A stretch of 64,000 nucleotides of DNA from Oligoflexus tunisiensis. GTDB taxonomy: Bacteria > Bdellovibrionota_B > Oligoflexia > Oligoflexales > Oligoflexaceae. The stretch covers positions 4,906,483 to 4,970,482 of the forward strand of contig NZ_BDFO01000001.1 of assembly GCF_001748245.1 (NCBI RefSeq), written 5' to 3'. The position numbers and the translations under genes were made by a program. Within the stretch, counting starts at the first letter, position 1, and each line of letters starts with the position of its first letter. The notes beneath the pieces are model-generated. The model searched no databases. It saw only the letters and a program-made list of their open reading frames with translations, and had not been told where the DNA came from. This document shows positions 19,248 to 26,804 of this stretch, one piece after another.

Positions 19248-19478
19248 TTAGAGTGTGGGACTCGCGTCGGCACTGCGCGTAGGCACTCGGGCATAGCGAG
19301 TCAGTTCGAGTCTGGGTTTCACCCGCAGACAGTCATCGTTTTGAAAGAAGAGGAGCGTGGAATCCTGATCGTGGACAACGAAACGAACGTGAGCCAGATT
19401 CAGTTCAATTTCCCGACCAGGCAGGAGATCCTCGTGAAAATTGCTTTCCGTAACTTTAACTTTGATCAAGTCGATCAT
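19248..19478 (-). CDS. Small hypothetical protein
   Basis: 76 residues (MIDLIKVKVTESNFHED...). The ATG at 19478 follows TTGGAGAG at a good distance, and the product mixes charged and beta-prone hydrophobic stretches (REIELNLAHVRFVVHDQDST, LLFFQNDDCLRV) as real small proteins do. A longer in-frame reading from 19631 has an unlikely Cys/Arg-rich N-terminus and is not used. I recognise no family. A competing frame on the plus strand (19341-19571) lacks a visible ribosome binding site. The gene lies between the pfa operon and a lipoprotein gene, on the same strand as both. Confidence 0.5.
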   Translation of the reverse strand: MIDLIKVKVTESNFHEDLLPGREIELNLAHVRFVVHDQDSTLLFFQNDDCLRVKPRLELTRYARVPTRSADASPTL

Positions 19479-19640
19479 GAACGGCTCTCCAAAAGTTTGG
19501 GCCCCATTATCCCATCGCCTTCGGCGAATTGCCAAGCAACAAATGAAAGCGCATTTGATACAGGAGGTTGAGCGGATTTTAGGCGGGGCTTGCGGGAAAC
19601 AGCGCGACAGGGTGAAAACCCTGCCGCTCATGAAGAAGGA

Positions 19641-22136
19641 TTAGAAAGCTTCGCGACTGACGCAGAGGAGACGCTTGCTGCTATTGGCGGCAGCGGTGAA
19701 ATCACCGAAGCGGCGCGTATCAAGCCAAGCACGCGTGCCATCGGCATCCGTAAAAATCTTGCCGAAGATCACATTGGGATAAACTGTAAGGTCAGCACTG
19801 GTCCAGGAATTGGCGCTGCTGGATGCATTTGTTTTCCAGCCGATCGTTCCACCCGTGCGCTGACTGCCCGTCCAAATTTCACGTACGGACTCAACCAGAT
19901 CACCCTTTTCATCATAATACGGACTCATCTTCCAGCTGCCATCCCAGAACTCAGCGGCGTTGTCCGCGATCAGCTGACCCCGCGTGCTGTAGACTGGACC
20001 ATTAATCAGAATCCGGCTGCGCGCATCCGTATTCGCGTCAGACAGAAGAGCGGTAAAGGACTGGGTATAGCCGGCGTCCCGCGCACGGGCATTGCAAATC
20101 GCATCCGCACCGGCAAGGCCACCGAGGTTGGCCGTATGCCTGGACGAGGTCATAAAACTCACAAAACGTTTGCCCAGGAGCTGACGCGGAGGATGCAGTG
20201 CGCAACGCATGCCGGAGTCACCCATCCAGCCATCGCCACGACCTTCCAACTGCAGAGGCAGACCGGCCTCCACAAAATAGCGGCCGAGGGCTTCCCTTTG
20301 ATTGAGACCCACATAGAAGAAAGTTTCACCACCGCCGCGCGTCATCGCATAGGGTAGCGGGTACTGAGTGTTCCAGATAAAAGTATCCCCCTTGCCCAGC
20401 GTGGTCGTGCCGGGCACGGTGGTGACCGCTGCCGGCAGCATGGCGGAAAGATCCCAGTCGTTCGTATAGAAAATGGAATCCGATCCATCACCGATCAGCG
20501 GCACCAGCTGATTGTACTCGTCCTGCGTATTGTAGAGCGAGAGCCGCGTGTAGATGCGATTGGTTTCGGTGCTCAAAATATCATCGGTCATCTCATTGCG
20601 GTTCCCGTAGAGATCATGAACGCCGAAATACGAGCGGCAGCTCGACCACAGCGGATCGCCGGACAGATGGCGCCCTTCGCTTTGGCAAAATTTGGAGGTA
20701 TCCGGTGTTTGCCACGAGGCCACCATGAATTCGCTGTCGAGGAGCAGGTGAAACTTCCGGAGCGGCGTCGGCGTCTTCTGCGTGAAGCGATCATCCGGTT
20801 TCAAATCATCCAGTCGGGCCCAGGCGGCAAACTCATAATCATAGCTGCGGTTCAGGCAAAGCTGTTTCGCCGCCACCCATTCCACCTTCGAGCCATTGGC
20901 CTGGGTCACCGTGCGGGTCGTATCCACGCGTGAACTCAGATCCACGCGACAGGGATAATCTTCGCACGTCGTTTCATAGGTATCCGCAAGGTTGATCGTC
21001 GCCTGATGATCCACGCGCACGAGCGGGCTCTTGACCGCATCATAATTCAAAGGATCCACCGTCGCGGTCGAGGATAGGGCTGCCGACACTTCATAACGAT
21101 CGATGGCAAAATCATAGCGGCAGCTGCGCCTCTTCAGACCTTCAGCCTCCCCGCTGCAGAAAGGAAATTGGTTGGCAGGAAAGTCCTCCTGCGGCCATTC
21201 TTCAGCATCGATAAAGGTCATGCCATCCGGAACGTTGGCCACCGTGCGAACCGCGGACATCCAGGTCTCGCCCGAAGTTGCGCCATTCGAAGCGGCAAAG
21301 CGTAGATAACGTTTTTCCCAGGGTTTGGCGGCGGGAACCTGCTGGCTCAAAACCGCAGCCAGGTTGATCCCGCAATTCCCAATGCGCGCCATGGCCAGGG
21401 GCCCATTGTTCGCGGAACGGGTCAGCGGATGACAGTTGGCAAAATTTTGAATGACCTTGCCGCGAGGCAACTGGGCGCTACGGCCGTCCCAACCTAAAAG
21501 CTCACCCTTGTCATCGCTGAAGGCGAGGGAAATCAGCGCATAGGGTTCATTCAGCTGCCAGTTGAAAATCGCCAGCGCTCCATCCGATTCATTGAAAAAA
21601 CCACGCGAGGCGGTGGGATCCGTGCCGATGGTCTGATTCCAGGCCGTGCCGTCGATGCGAATCGTGGCGCTGGCTCCCAGCTTGCCATCGCTGACGGTCA
21701 TGACCAGCTGGCAGGCGGTGTCACCCACGCGTCCATCGGTGAAACCAAGGTCACTCACGCGCCAGGCCGGGCAGTTGGAACCTGGCCCCATGCTGAAGGT
21801 AAGCGGATCATTGTCCGGATCGGTCGCGCGACAGAGATTGGCCCGCACCCACTCGCCGACGCCAAGGGTCAGCTCCTCAGGGCAATTTAAAATCGGCGCG
21901 CGATTCGTCACCGCAATGGGCCCGGGAGGCGGCTGGGAACCGGGAACCTGCGGCAGACCACCGGATCCTGGCTGGGACGCATCACCATCGGCTGGACCCG
22001 GATTGGGATTGGCCGCCGCATCATCGCCGCCATATTCAGTTCCCGGCACCGGCCCGACGCTCTTGAATGAGGCGCGGCCACAGGCTGTCGCGAACAGCAA
22101 GGCCGCCGCGTACGTTAGCATGGAATGATATTTCAT
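19641..22136 (-). CDS. Large lipoprotein: cadherin-like, FGE-sulfatase-like and DUF1554 regions
   Basis: 831 residues. The signal peptide ends in a lipobox (LLFATAC). A Gly/Pro/Ala-rich tether (about 35-75) precedes an Ig/cadherin-like segment (ATDPDNDPLTFSMG, about 85-165). The middle (about 315-650) resembles a formylglycine-generating-enzyme-type lectin fold: start PDGMTFIDAEEWP, then FAIDRYEVS, and FGVHDLYGNRNEMTDD where the family has a GNVWEW motif. The last 175 residues (GKRFVSFMTSSRHTANLGGLAGADAICNARA ... KRLLCVS) look like DUF1554, a domain also common in Leptospira lipoproteins. The copper ligands of true FGE are not apparent, so a binding role at the cell surface is more likely than catalysis. 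The C-terminal call is the firmer one. Confidence 0.8.
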   Translation of the reverse strand: MKYHSMLTYAAALLFATACGRASFKSVGPVPGTEYGGDDAAANPNPGPADGDASQPGSGGLPQVPGSQPPPGPIAVTNRAPILNCPEELTLGVGEWVRANLCRATDPDNDPLTFSMGPGSNCPAWRVSDLGFTDGRVGDTACQLVMTVSDGKLGASATIRIDGTAWNQTIGTDPTASRGFFNESDGALAIFNWQLNEPYALISLAFSDDKGELLGWDGRSAQLPRGKVIQNFANCHPLTRSANNGPLAMARIGNCGINLAAVLSQQVPAAKPWEKRYLRFAASNGATSGETWMSAVRTVANVPDGMTFIDAEEWPQEDFPANQFPFCSGEAEGLKRRSCRYDFAIDRYEVSAALSSTATVDPLNYDAVKSPLVRVDHQATINLADTYETTCEDYPCRVDLSSRVDTTRTVTQANGSKVEWVAAKQLCLNRSYDYEFAAWARLDDLKPDDRFTQKTPTPLRKFHLLLDSEFMVASWQTPDTSKFCQSEGRHLSGDPLWSSCRSYFGVHDLYGNRNEMTDDILSTETNRIYTRLSLYNTQDEYNQLVPLIGDGSDSIFYTNDWDLSAMLPAAVTTVPGTTTLGKGDTFIWNTQYPLPYAMTRGGGETFFYVGLNQREALGRYFVEAGLPLQLEGRGDGWMGDSGMRCALHPPRQLLGKRFVSFMTSSRHTANLGGLAGADAICNARARDAGYTQSFTALLSDANTDARSRILINGPVYSTRGQLIADNAAEFWDGSWKMSPYYDEKGDLVESVREIWTGSQRTGGTIGWKTNASSSANSWTSADLTVYPNVIFGKIFTDADGTRAWLDTRRFGDFTAAANSSKRLLCVSREAF

Positions 22137-22218
22137 ACTTGGTCTCCCTCTCAGGACTCGTCATTCGATGGTGAATCGCGGGCTCCAAGAGCCTCGGCAT
22201 GCTGGCCATGGTTTCAAC

Positions 22219-22224
22219 ATTATA
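22219..22224 (-). promoter_or_regulatory. Candidate -10 element for the 831-residue lipoprotein gene
   Basis: On the minus strand a perfect TATAAT lies 83 bases before the start codon at 22136. No good -35 hexamer is seen at 16-18 bases, so this is a weak candidate. Confidence 0.3.
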
Positions 22225-22329
22225 CCGCATATCCTTCAGCGCATGGGATGGCTGAAAGTGGCTGTGGTCAGCTTGTACAAAAACCAGGCAACACAGCCTC
22301 GGTATTTGTTGGGAGGTATGAATGGGAAA

Positions 22330-22347
22330 ATCCTGCCTGGGCAGGAT
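22330..22347 (-). terminator. Short hairpin with flanking T-tracts
   Basis: ATCCTGC and GCAGGAT form a 7-bp stem with a 4-base loop. On the minus strand TTTTCCC follows directly, about 180 bases after the von Willebrand lipoprotein gene; on the plus strand T-runs follow at 22356-22370. It could act as a terminator in either direction. Confidence 0.4.
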
Positions 22348-22483
22348 CAGCGAGGTTTTTCGATTTTTTTGCAATAATCTGAGGGTTCGTGCGTTTCCTG
22401 AATAGAACCCCCGGATCTGGACAGCCTTATTTTATAGCACGCCAAGGCCCCGGGCTGCTCCCTTCCGACTCGATAATCTTGGT

Positions 22484-22526
22484 AAGGGGACAGTCATGCC
22501 GCGTGGCATCACTGTCCCTTATTTTT
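22484..22526. repeat. Imperfect 17-bp inverted repeat of the GGACAGT type with T-tract
   Basis: AAGGGGACAGTCATGCC (22484-22500) pairs with GGCATCACTGTCCCTTA around a GCGT loop with two mismatches, and TTTTT follows on the plus strand. It directly abuts the stop codon of the gene at 22526. The sequence and shape recall the palindromes associated with REP/Y1-type transposases, but no transposase gene is near. A terminator reading is less likely for the minus-strand gene because the T-tract is on the wrong side. Confidence 0.55.
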
Positions 22527-23518
22527 CAATTGGCGGGATTGTAATTCAGAGTCAGTTCCGAACCATCCTTGACGGCGGTCGTCTTGATCAAAGTTACCGA
22601 ATTACTGGCCGCATCATAAGTCCAATCCTCAGCGGCCATCTTTTGCTTGTCCAGGACCACCACAATTTTCTTGGGGTCCACTGGTTTTTTGCTCAAGGCA
22701 AAGGTCACGCTGCGCTTGACGATATCGGTGGAAAGCCGGGTGATCAAAGCCGACCAGTCGACAGCACAGATATCGAGCATCGAACCTTTGGTTGCTGTAG
22801 CGAGCGTAATATATTCCTGGCCGATGTTGGACAGACTGCAGGTGTCACTCTCCACCGACGTGGGCAGACCCACGATCGCGTTGAAGGTGGCCTTCAAAGT
22901 TTTATTCGGATCAAAATCGGCGGCCAGGTTACCTGTCCCGGATCCATTGTCATCACTGATCACTACAACTTCCAGCTGGGCGTCCTTGCGGAAAGCCAGG
23001 GGCGTGGCCATGGCCGTGCCGTCGATATTGAAGTAGCTGACCGCAAGACTGCCCGCAAAGAGCAGGTTCAAGCGACTGATGGCGTCCGTGGAATCCACCT
23101 GCTCCAGAATGAAAGCCATTTTTGTGGGATCACTGCCAGCAGGCACGGCGATCATTTCATCGAGCAGCATGTGAATGCGCGAATCCAGTTTGCCATCATT
23201 CAAGGTTGTGATGAGCTTCTGAAGGTTGGCCTCCACGGCTGCCAGCTCATCACCCATGCTCGCACTCGTATCGATGGCGAAGACCACATCCACCTTTAAC
23301 GAAACCTTATGTTTGTCCGTAAGGCTGCCAAGGTCCTCAAAATCAGCAGGCGTTTCGCCTTTGGACGTCGCTTCATCCACGACCGGAGCTGGCTCCGGAG
23401 TGGGTTCAGGGACTTGATTTTCGATCGCAACTCCGGCTTTGAATTCTGAATCACTTTTACAGGAAGCCAGGAGCAGGGCCCCAAGCAACACGATTCCCAA
23501 TTTGGATTGAATGACCAT
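22526..23518 (-). CDS. Von Willebrand factor A-like lipoprotein
   Basis: 330 residues. The signal peptide ends in a lipobox (LLLASC), followed by a Pro/Glu-rich tether (VPEPTPEPAPVVDEA). From about residue 75 it has a vWA domain: hydrophobic strand VDVVFAID, then the MIDAS motif DTSASM, and a later strand LEVVVISDD. The C-terminal 70 residues (RSVTFALSKKPVDPKKIVVVL ... SELTLNYNPAN) look like an extra beta domain. vWA domains with an intact MIDAS bind proteins through a metal ion, so an extracytoplasmic adhesion or scaffold role is inferred. The start has GGAGG upstream (10-base spacing). It is transcribed away from the lipoprotein gene at 23961. Confidence 0.8.
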   Translation of the reverse strand: MVIQSKLGIVLLGALLLASCKSDSEFKAGVAIENQVPEPTPEPAPVVDEATSKGETPADFEDLGSLTDKHKVSLKVDVVFAIDTSASMGDELAAVEANLQKLITTLNDGKLDSRIHMLLDEMIAVPAGSDPTKMAFILEQVDSTDAISRLNLLFAGSLAVSYFNIDGTAMATPLAFRKDAQLEVVVISDDNGSGTGNLAADFDPNKTLKATFNAIVGLPTSVESDTCSLSNIGQEYITLATATKGSMLDICAVDWSALITRLSTDIVKRSVTFALSKKPVDPKKIVVVLDKQKMAAEDWTYDAASNSVTLIKTTAVKDGSELTLNYNPAN

Positions 23519-23960
23519 AAGCTGTGTGCCTCCCGGATGAATAACCGTTCGGCTTACCTAAGCAAGGGCTGTTCCGCTTTTGCCAAGAGTGCGGCGTATG
23601 CAGAAATCACTGTCATTGCGGAGTCCGCAGCGGCCCCACTCTTGCAGGATTGATCCAGACGCCATCAAAACCCCCTCATTTTGCCCCTTTTGCATACGTA
23701 GAGATTCCGGTAACACCCAATAAAGTCAGCAACTAACAGAAAAAACAGTAACATTCGCTCGCAGCTTTACGTACTCATTTTGTACAGTAGCCAAATTATT
23801 CATGAATATCCGTGACTTATACCGCATTTGGGCCATTTGTTTGTTTTTTCTCGACAGTTTCCCCGCACAGAGCGGGCGTTAAAGCCCGGAATTTCTCTCC
23901 TAATCCCGTTTGGCCAGACCCTTGCAAGACTTGAGTCTACACACAGGGGAGATAACGAGC
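23519..23960. other. Intergenic region between divergent lipoprotein genes
   Basis: 442 bases with no convincing gene. It must hold the promoters of both flanking genes, but I see no clear -35/-10 pair, repeat or RNA structure. Confidence 0.5.
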
Positions 23961-24548
23961 ATGAAACACGTCTGTTGGCTTTCACTTCTTTTGGTTCTGT
24001 CCTGCGCACAGAAAAAAAGTTTTTCCGGTCAGACTGAAGCCGGAAACGAAGCCGATGCAAGTTCGATAGCCATTGACCCGCCAGCCGTGGAAGTTCCTTC
24101 TTCCGTGGACGAGGCCAGCATTGGCGACTGCGTTGAAGGCGATCGCATCGTTTTCGCTTTTTCCGGTCCTGTGAAGGAATGCATTGATGCCGGCAAGACC
24201 TGGCATTTTGAATCTAAAACCTGCGTATCCATGCCCAAAGCCGCTTTCAACTGCGATTGGGAAACTTTGCAGGGAAAACTGACCGAACTGAATCTTTTGA
24301 CCGAAACCTTGAAGAACGATTACGCCAACGGCGCGAAACTGATTAGCTGTGGTCAATCCAGTGATGGCAATCGGGTGGCTGTTCAATGGCTCAAGCCGGT
24401 GAAGGGCGTCAATTGTCAGAAACTGCAGGAAGGATTTGGAGTCACCACCGGTTGCTATACGCACTACGTGGACGCGGCTCCACCCCCACCCGCCACGACC
24501 GATGACGAGCGTCGGGCGCGTGTTAACGAATGCCTGAAGAGTCTGTAA
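23961..24548 (+). CDS. Small Cys-containing lipoprotein of unknown function
   Basis: 195 residues. A short signal peptide ends in LVLSC, a plausible lipobox. The mature part contains about ten cysteines at intervals (GDCVEGDRI, KECIDAGK, SKTCVSM, AFNCDWE, ISCGQS, VNCQKLQ, GCYTHY, NECLKSL), which suggests several disulfides in a periplasmic or surface location. The ATG at 23961 is chosen because GGGGAG lies ahead of it and the lipobox follows at the right distance; the longer frame from 23910 would bury the signal. No family recognised. A strong hairpin follows the stop. Confidence 0.7.
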   Translation: MKHVCWLSLLLVLSCAQKKSFSGQTEAGNEADASSIAIDPPAVEVPSSVDEASIGDCVEGDRIVFAFSGPVKECIDAGKTWHFESKTCVSMPKAAFNCDWETLQGKLTELNLLTETLKNDYANGAKLISCGQSSDGNRVAVQWLKPVKGVNCQKLQEGFGVTTGCYTHYVDAAPPPPATTDDERRARVNECLKSL

Positions 24549-24572
24549 GCCAGACCAGACCTATCCCCATAA

Positions 24573-24630
24573 GGGCCCGCAGGTGCAAGCGATACGTAAG
24601 CCTGCCGCACGTACGCTGCACCGAGGGCCC
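24573..24630 (+). terminator. Long hairpin after the small lipoprotein gene
   Basis: GGGCCCGCAGGTGCAAGCG and CGCTGCACCGAGGGCCC can pair with small bulges across a loop of about 20 bases, 25 bases past the stop at 24548. Only a weakly T-rich stretch (ATTATTCTCTC) follows. It probably separates this gene from the ole operon. Confidence 0.5.
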
Positions 24631-24703
24631 ATTATTCTCTCGCCCAAGCCAATATTACTTATCAATACCGATCTATAGTTTCCTATGAACGCTCAGTCGC
24701 GTC

Positions 24704-24720
24704 CGAATGACCTTCATTCG
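24704..24720 (+). promoter_or_regulatory. Perfect 7-bp inverted repeat upstream of oleA
   Basis: CGAATGA-CCT-TCATTCG lies about 130 bases before the oleA start, in the only intergenic stretch ahead of the operon. It has the size of an operator half-site pair or a small RNA hairpin. No bound factor can be named. Confidence 0.3.
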
Positions 24721-24852
24721 CGTCTTAAAGCCAGACTTTTTACGCTAGCCATGGGTCCGGCTGCCTTGCTACGATCCCCCAGCTGTTTTTAAAGTCCACG
24801 GGACTCTCCAGCTCTTTATAAACCGAGCTTTGCTCCAGGTTCCAGGTTGTCG

Positions 24853-25893
24853 ATGCGATATCAGAAGGTTTTCGTTAATGCGATCGGCTACGAACTTCCT
24901 CAGGAGGTCGTTTCCACGCGCTCGCTTGAAGAGGCGCTGCGTCCCGTTTACCAGGCGCTCAAATTGCCTCTTGGGCAGTTGGAAGCGATCACGGGTATTC
25001 GTGAGCGCCGCTGGTGGCCCCGCCATTTCAAGGTTTCCGATGGCGCGATCCTCGCCGCCCAGAAGGCTCTGTCCGGTCTGGGTCTGCGCGGCAGCGATGT
25101 CGATGTCCTGATTTATGCCGGCGTCTGCCGTGATTATTATGAACCGGCCACCGCCTGTCGGATCGCCAGCGAATTGGGTCTGAAACCCGATGCGGCGGTT
25201 TACGATATCAGCAACGCCTGTCTGGGCGTGATGAACGGGATGGTGGATATCGCCAACCGTATCGAGCTGGGTCAGGCGAAAATCGGTGTGGTCGTCTCCT
25301 GTGAATCAGCGCGCGAAGTGAACGAGGATAGTCTGCAGCACCTTCTGCAAAATCCGGATCTCCCTCACTTCCGTGACAGCATTGCCACCTTCACCGGTGG
25401 TTCGGGTGCGGCGGCGGTGGTGCTCAGCAATGAACCGTCGCTGGGCCGTTCGCATCGGCTGCTGGGCGGCGTGATGCGCAATGATCATCAGCATCACGAT
25501 CTTTGCCGCTGGGGCGTGAAGCGTTTGCGGCAGACGGTATTTGAGCAGTTCATGATCACCGATGCCATCAATGTGATGAAACACGGTGTCACCCTTGGTC
25601 TTAAGACCTGGCAGGCGCTGCTGCTGGAACTCGGCTGGCGCAATGAACGCGTGGATAAAGTCATCTCGCACCAGGTGGGCCAGAGCCATCGCAAGTCTGT
25701 TTTGAATGCACTCGGCATTGCGGAAACCAAGGATTATGCAACCTTTCCGATGCTCGGCAATATGGGAACCGTATCGTTGCCTTTAACCGCAGCGATGGCC
25801 GATGAAGGTGGCTTTCTTTTACCCAAGGATCAGGTCGGCTGGCTCGGCATCGGCAGCGGCCTCAATTGTCTCATGTTGGGGCTCGAATGGTAG
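24853..25893 (+). CDS. oleA: OleA-like thiolase: head-to-head acyl-CoA condensation
   Basis: 346 residues, a KASIII/thiolase-fold enzyme. OleA condenses two fatty acyl-CoAs in a non-decarboxylative Claisen reaction to give a 2-alkyl-3-ketoalkanoic acid, the first step of long-chain olefin synthesis. The catalytic triad is present: Cys123 in SNACLGVMN, His273 in VISHQVGQSH and Asn303 in MLGNMGTVSL. The extra OleA glutamate fits CRDYYEPATACRIAS. An ATG at 24853 or a TTG two codons earlier could be the start; the Shine-Dalgarno sequence is weak. The 3' end overlaps oleB by 7 bases, and oleB, oleC and oleD follow, so FabH is ruled out by context. Confidence 0.93.
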   Translation: MRYQKVFVNAIGYELPQEVVSTRSLEEALRPVYQALKLPLGQLEAITGIRERRWWPRHFKVSDGAILAAQKALSGLGLRGSDVDVLIYAGVCRDYYEPATACRIASELGLKPDAAVYDISNACLGVMNGMVDIANRIELGQAKIGVVVSCESAREVNEDSLQHLLQNPDLPHFRDSIATFTGGSGAAAVVLSNEPSLGRSHRLLGGVMRNDHQHHDLCRWGVKRLRQTVFEQFMITDAINVMKHGVTLGLKTWQALLLELGWRNERVDKVISHQVGQSHRKSVLNALGIAETKDYATFPMLGNMGTVSLPLTAAMADEGGFLLPKDQVGWLGIGSGLNCLMLGLEW

Positions 25894-26783
25894 CTAGCAC
25901 GGAAGTTTTAAGGCAGTATTATCCCTTTCAGAGTCGCTTCACTCAGGTGAGCCGCCAGCGCATGCATTATCTGGATGAAGGGAGCGGCGAAGTGCTGCTC
26001 GCCTTGCATGGCAACCCCACCTGGTCCTTTTATTACCGGAATCTGATCAAACAGTTTCGCGGTCAATACCGGCTGGTCGTCCCCGATCACATCGGCTGCG
26101 GTTTTTCCGATAAGCCGAATGATCGACAGTACAGCTACCGTCTGGAACAACGCGTGCACGATATTGAGGCCCTGGTGTCCCAGCTGAACCTCAAGGACAT
26201 TACGCTCGTGCTCCACGATTGGGGTGGCATGATCGGCCTTGCGTTTGCCACGCGCAATCCGCATCTGATCAAGCGCATCATTCTGATGAACAGCTCGGGC
26301 TTTCCTTTGCCCAGGAGCAAAAGCTTTCCACTGGCGCTGGCCCTGAGCCGCACGCCCGTGATCGGAGCCTTGCTCATCCGTGGCTTGAATGCCTTTGCCT
26401 TGACCGCGAGCTGGGTCTGCTGCCAGCGGCATCGACTGCCGCGCAGTCTCAGAAAACTCTATCGCCTGCCCTATAACACCTGGCAGCAGCGCATCGCCGT
26501 GCATCGCTTTGTGCAGGATATTCCCTTGAGCAACAAACATCCGTCCTGGCAGCTCGTTGAGTATACGAGTCAGCATCTGGATCAGTTCAAGAATATTCCC
26601 TTTCAAATCATCTGGGGTGAACGTGACTTCGTCTTCGATCGTCATTTCCTTGCGGAATGGCAGACGCGTCTGCCCCAGGCGGAGGTCCACAGCTTCCCGG
26701 ATGCCGGGCATTATATTCTCGAGGACCTCGGGGATGAGGCGATCAGCCTGATGCGGGAATTTTTGAAACGGCATCCGCTCTGA
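25887..26783 (+). CDS. oleB: OleB-like alpha/beta hydrolase (beta-lactone decarboxylase)
   Basis: 298 residues, a haloalkane-dehalogenase-like alpha/beta hydrolase. It has the oxyanion region HGNPTWS, the nucleophile Asp111 in LHDWGG, an acid candidate Asp247 in WGERDFVFD and the base His275 in DAGHYILED. In the Ole pathway this enzyme decarboxylates the beta-lactone made by OleC to a cis-olefin. The ATG at 25887 lies within the oleA stop region (ATGGTAG), with a TTGGGG ribosome site, and gives translational coupling. An isolated copy could be called a dehalogenase; the position between oleA and oleC decides for OleB. Confidence 0.92.
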   Translation: MVASTEVLRQYYPFQSRFTQVSRQRMHYLDEGSGEVLLALHGNPTWSFYYRNLIKQFRGQYRLVVPDHIGCGFSDKPNDRQYSYRLEQRVHDIEALVSQLNLKDITLVLHDWGGMIGLAFATRNPHLIKRIILMNSSGFPLPRSKSFPLALALSRTPVIGALLIRGLNAFALTASWVCCQRHRLPRSLRKLYRLPYNTWQQRIAVHRFVQDIPLSNKHPSWQLVEYTSQHLDQFKNIPFQIIWGERDFVFDRHFLAEWQTRLPQAEVHSFPDAGHYILEDLGDEAISLMREFLKRHPL

Positions 26784-26804
26784 ATGCTCAGGTGAGGGAA
26801 TTGC

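Noticed and set aside
22137..22525. Small ORFs in the gap between the two minus-strand lipoproteins
   Set aside because: The frames at 22036-22374 and 22168-22377 have no ribosome site, overlap the start of the lipoprotein gene or its promoter candidate, and look like random sequence.
25887..26783. Haloalkane dehalogenase
   Set aside because: The HDWGG nucleophile motif is shared, but the gene overlaps oleA and precedes oleC and oleD, so the beta-lactone decarboxylase OleB is the better call.
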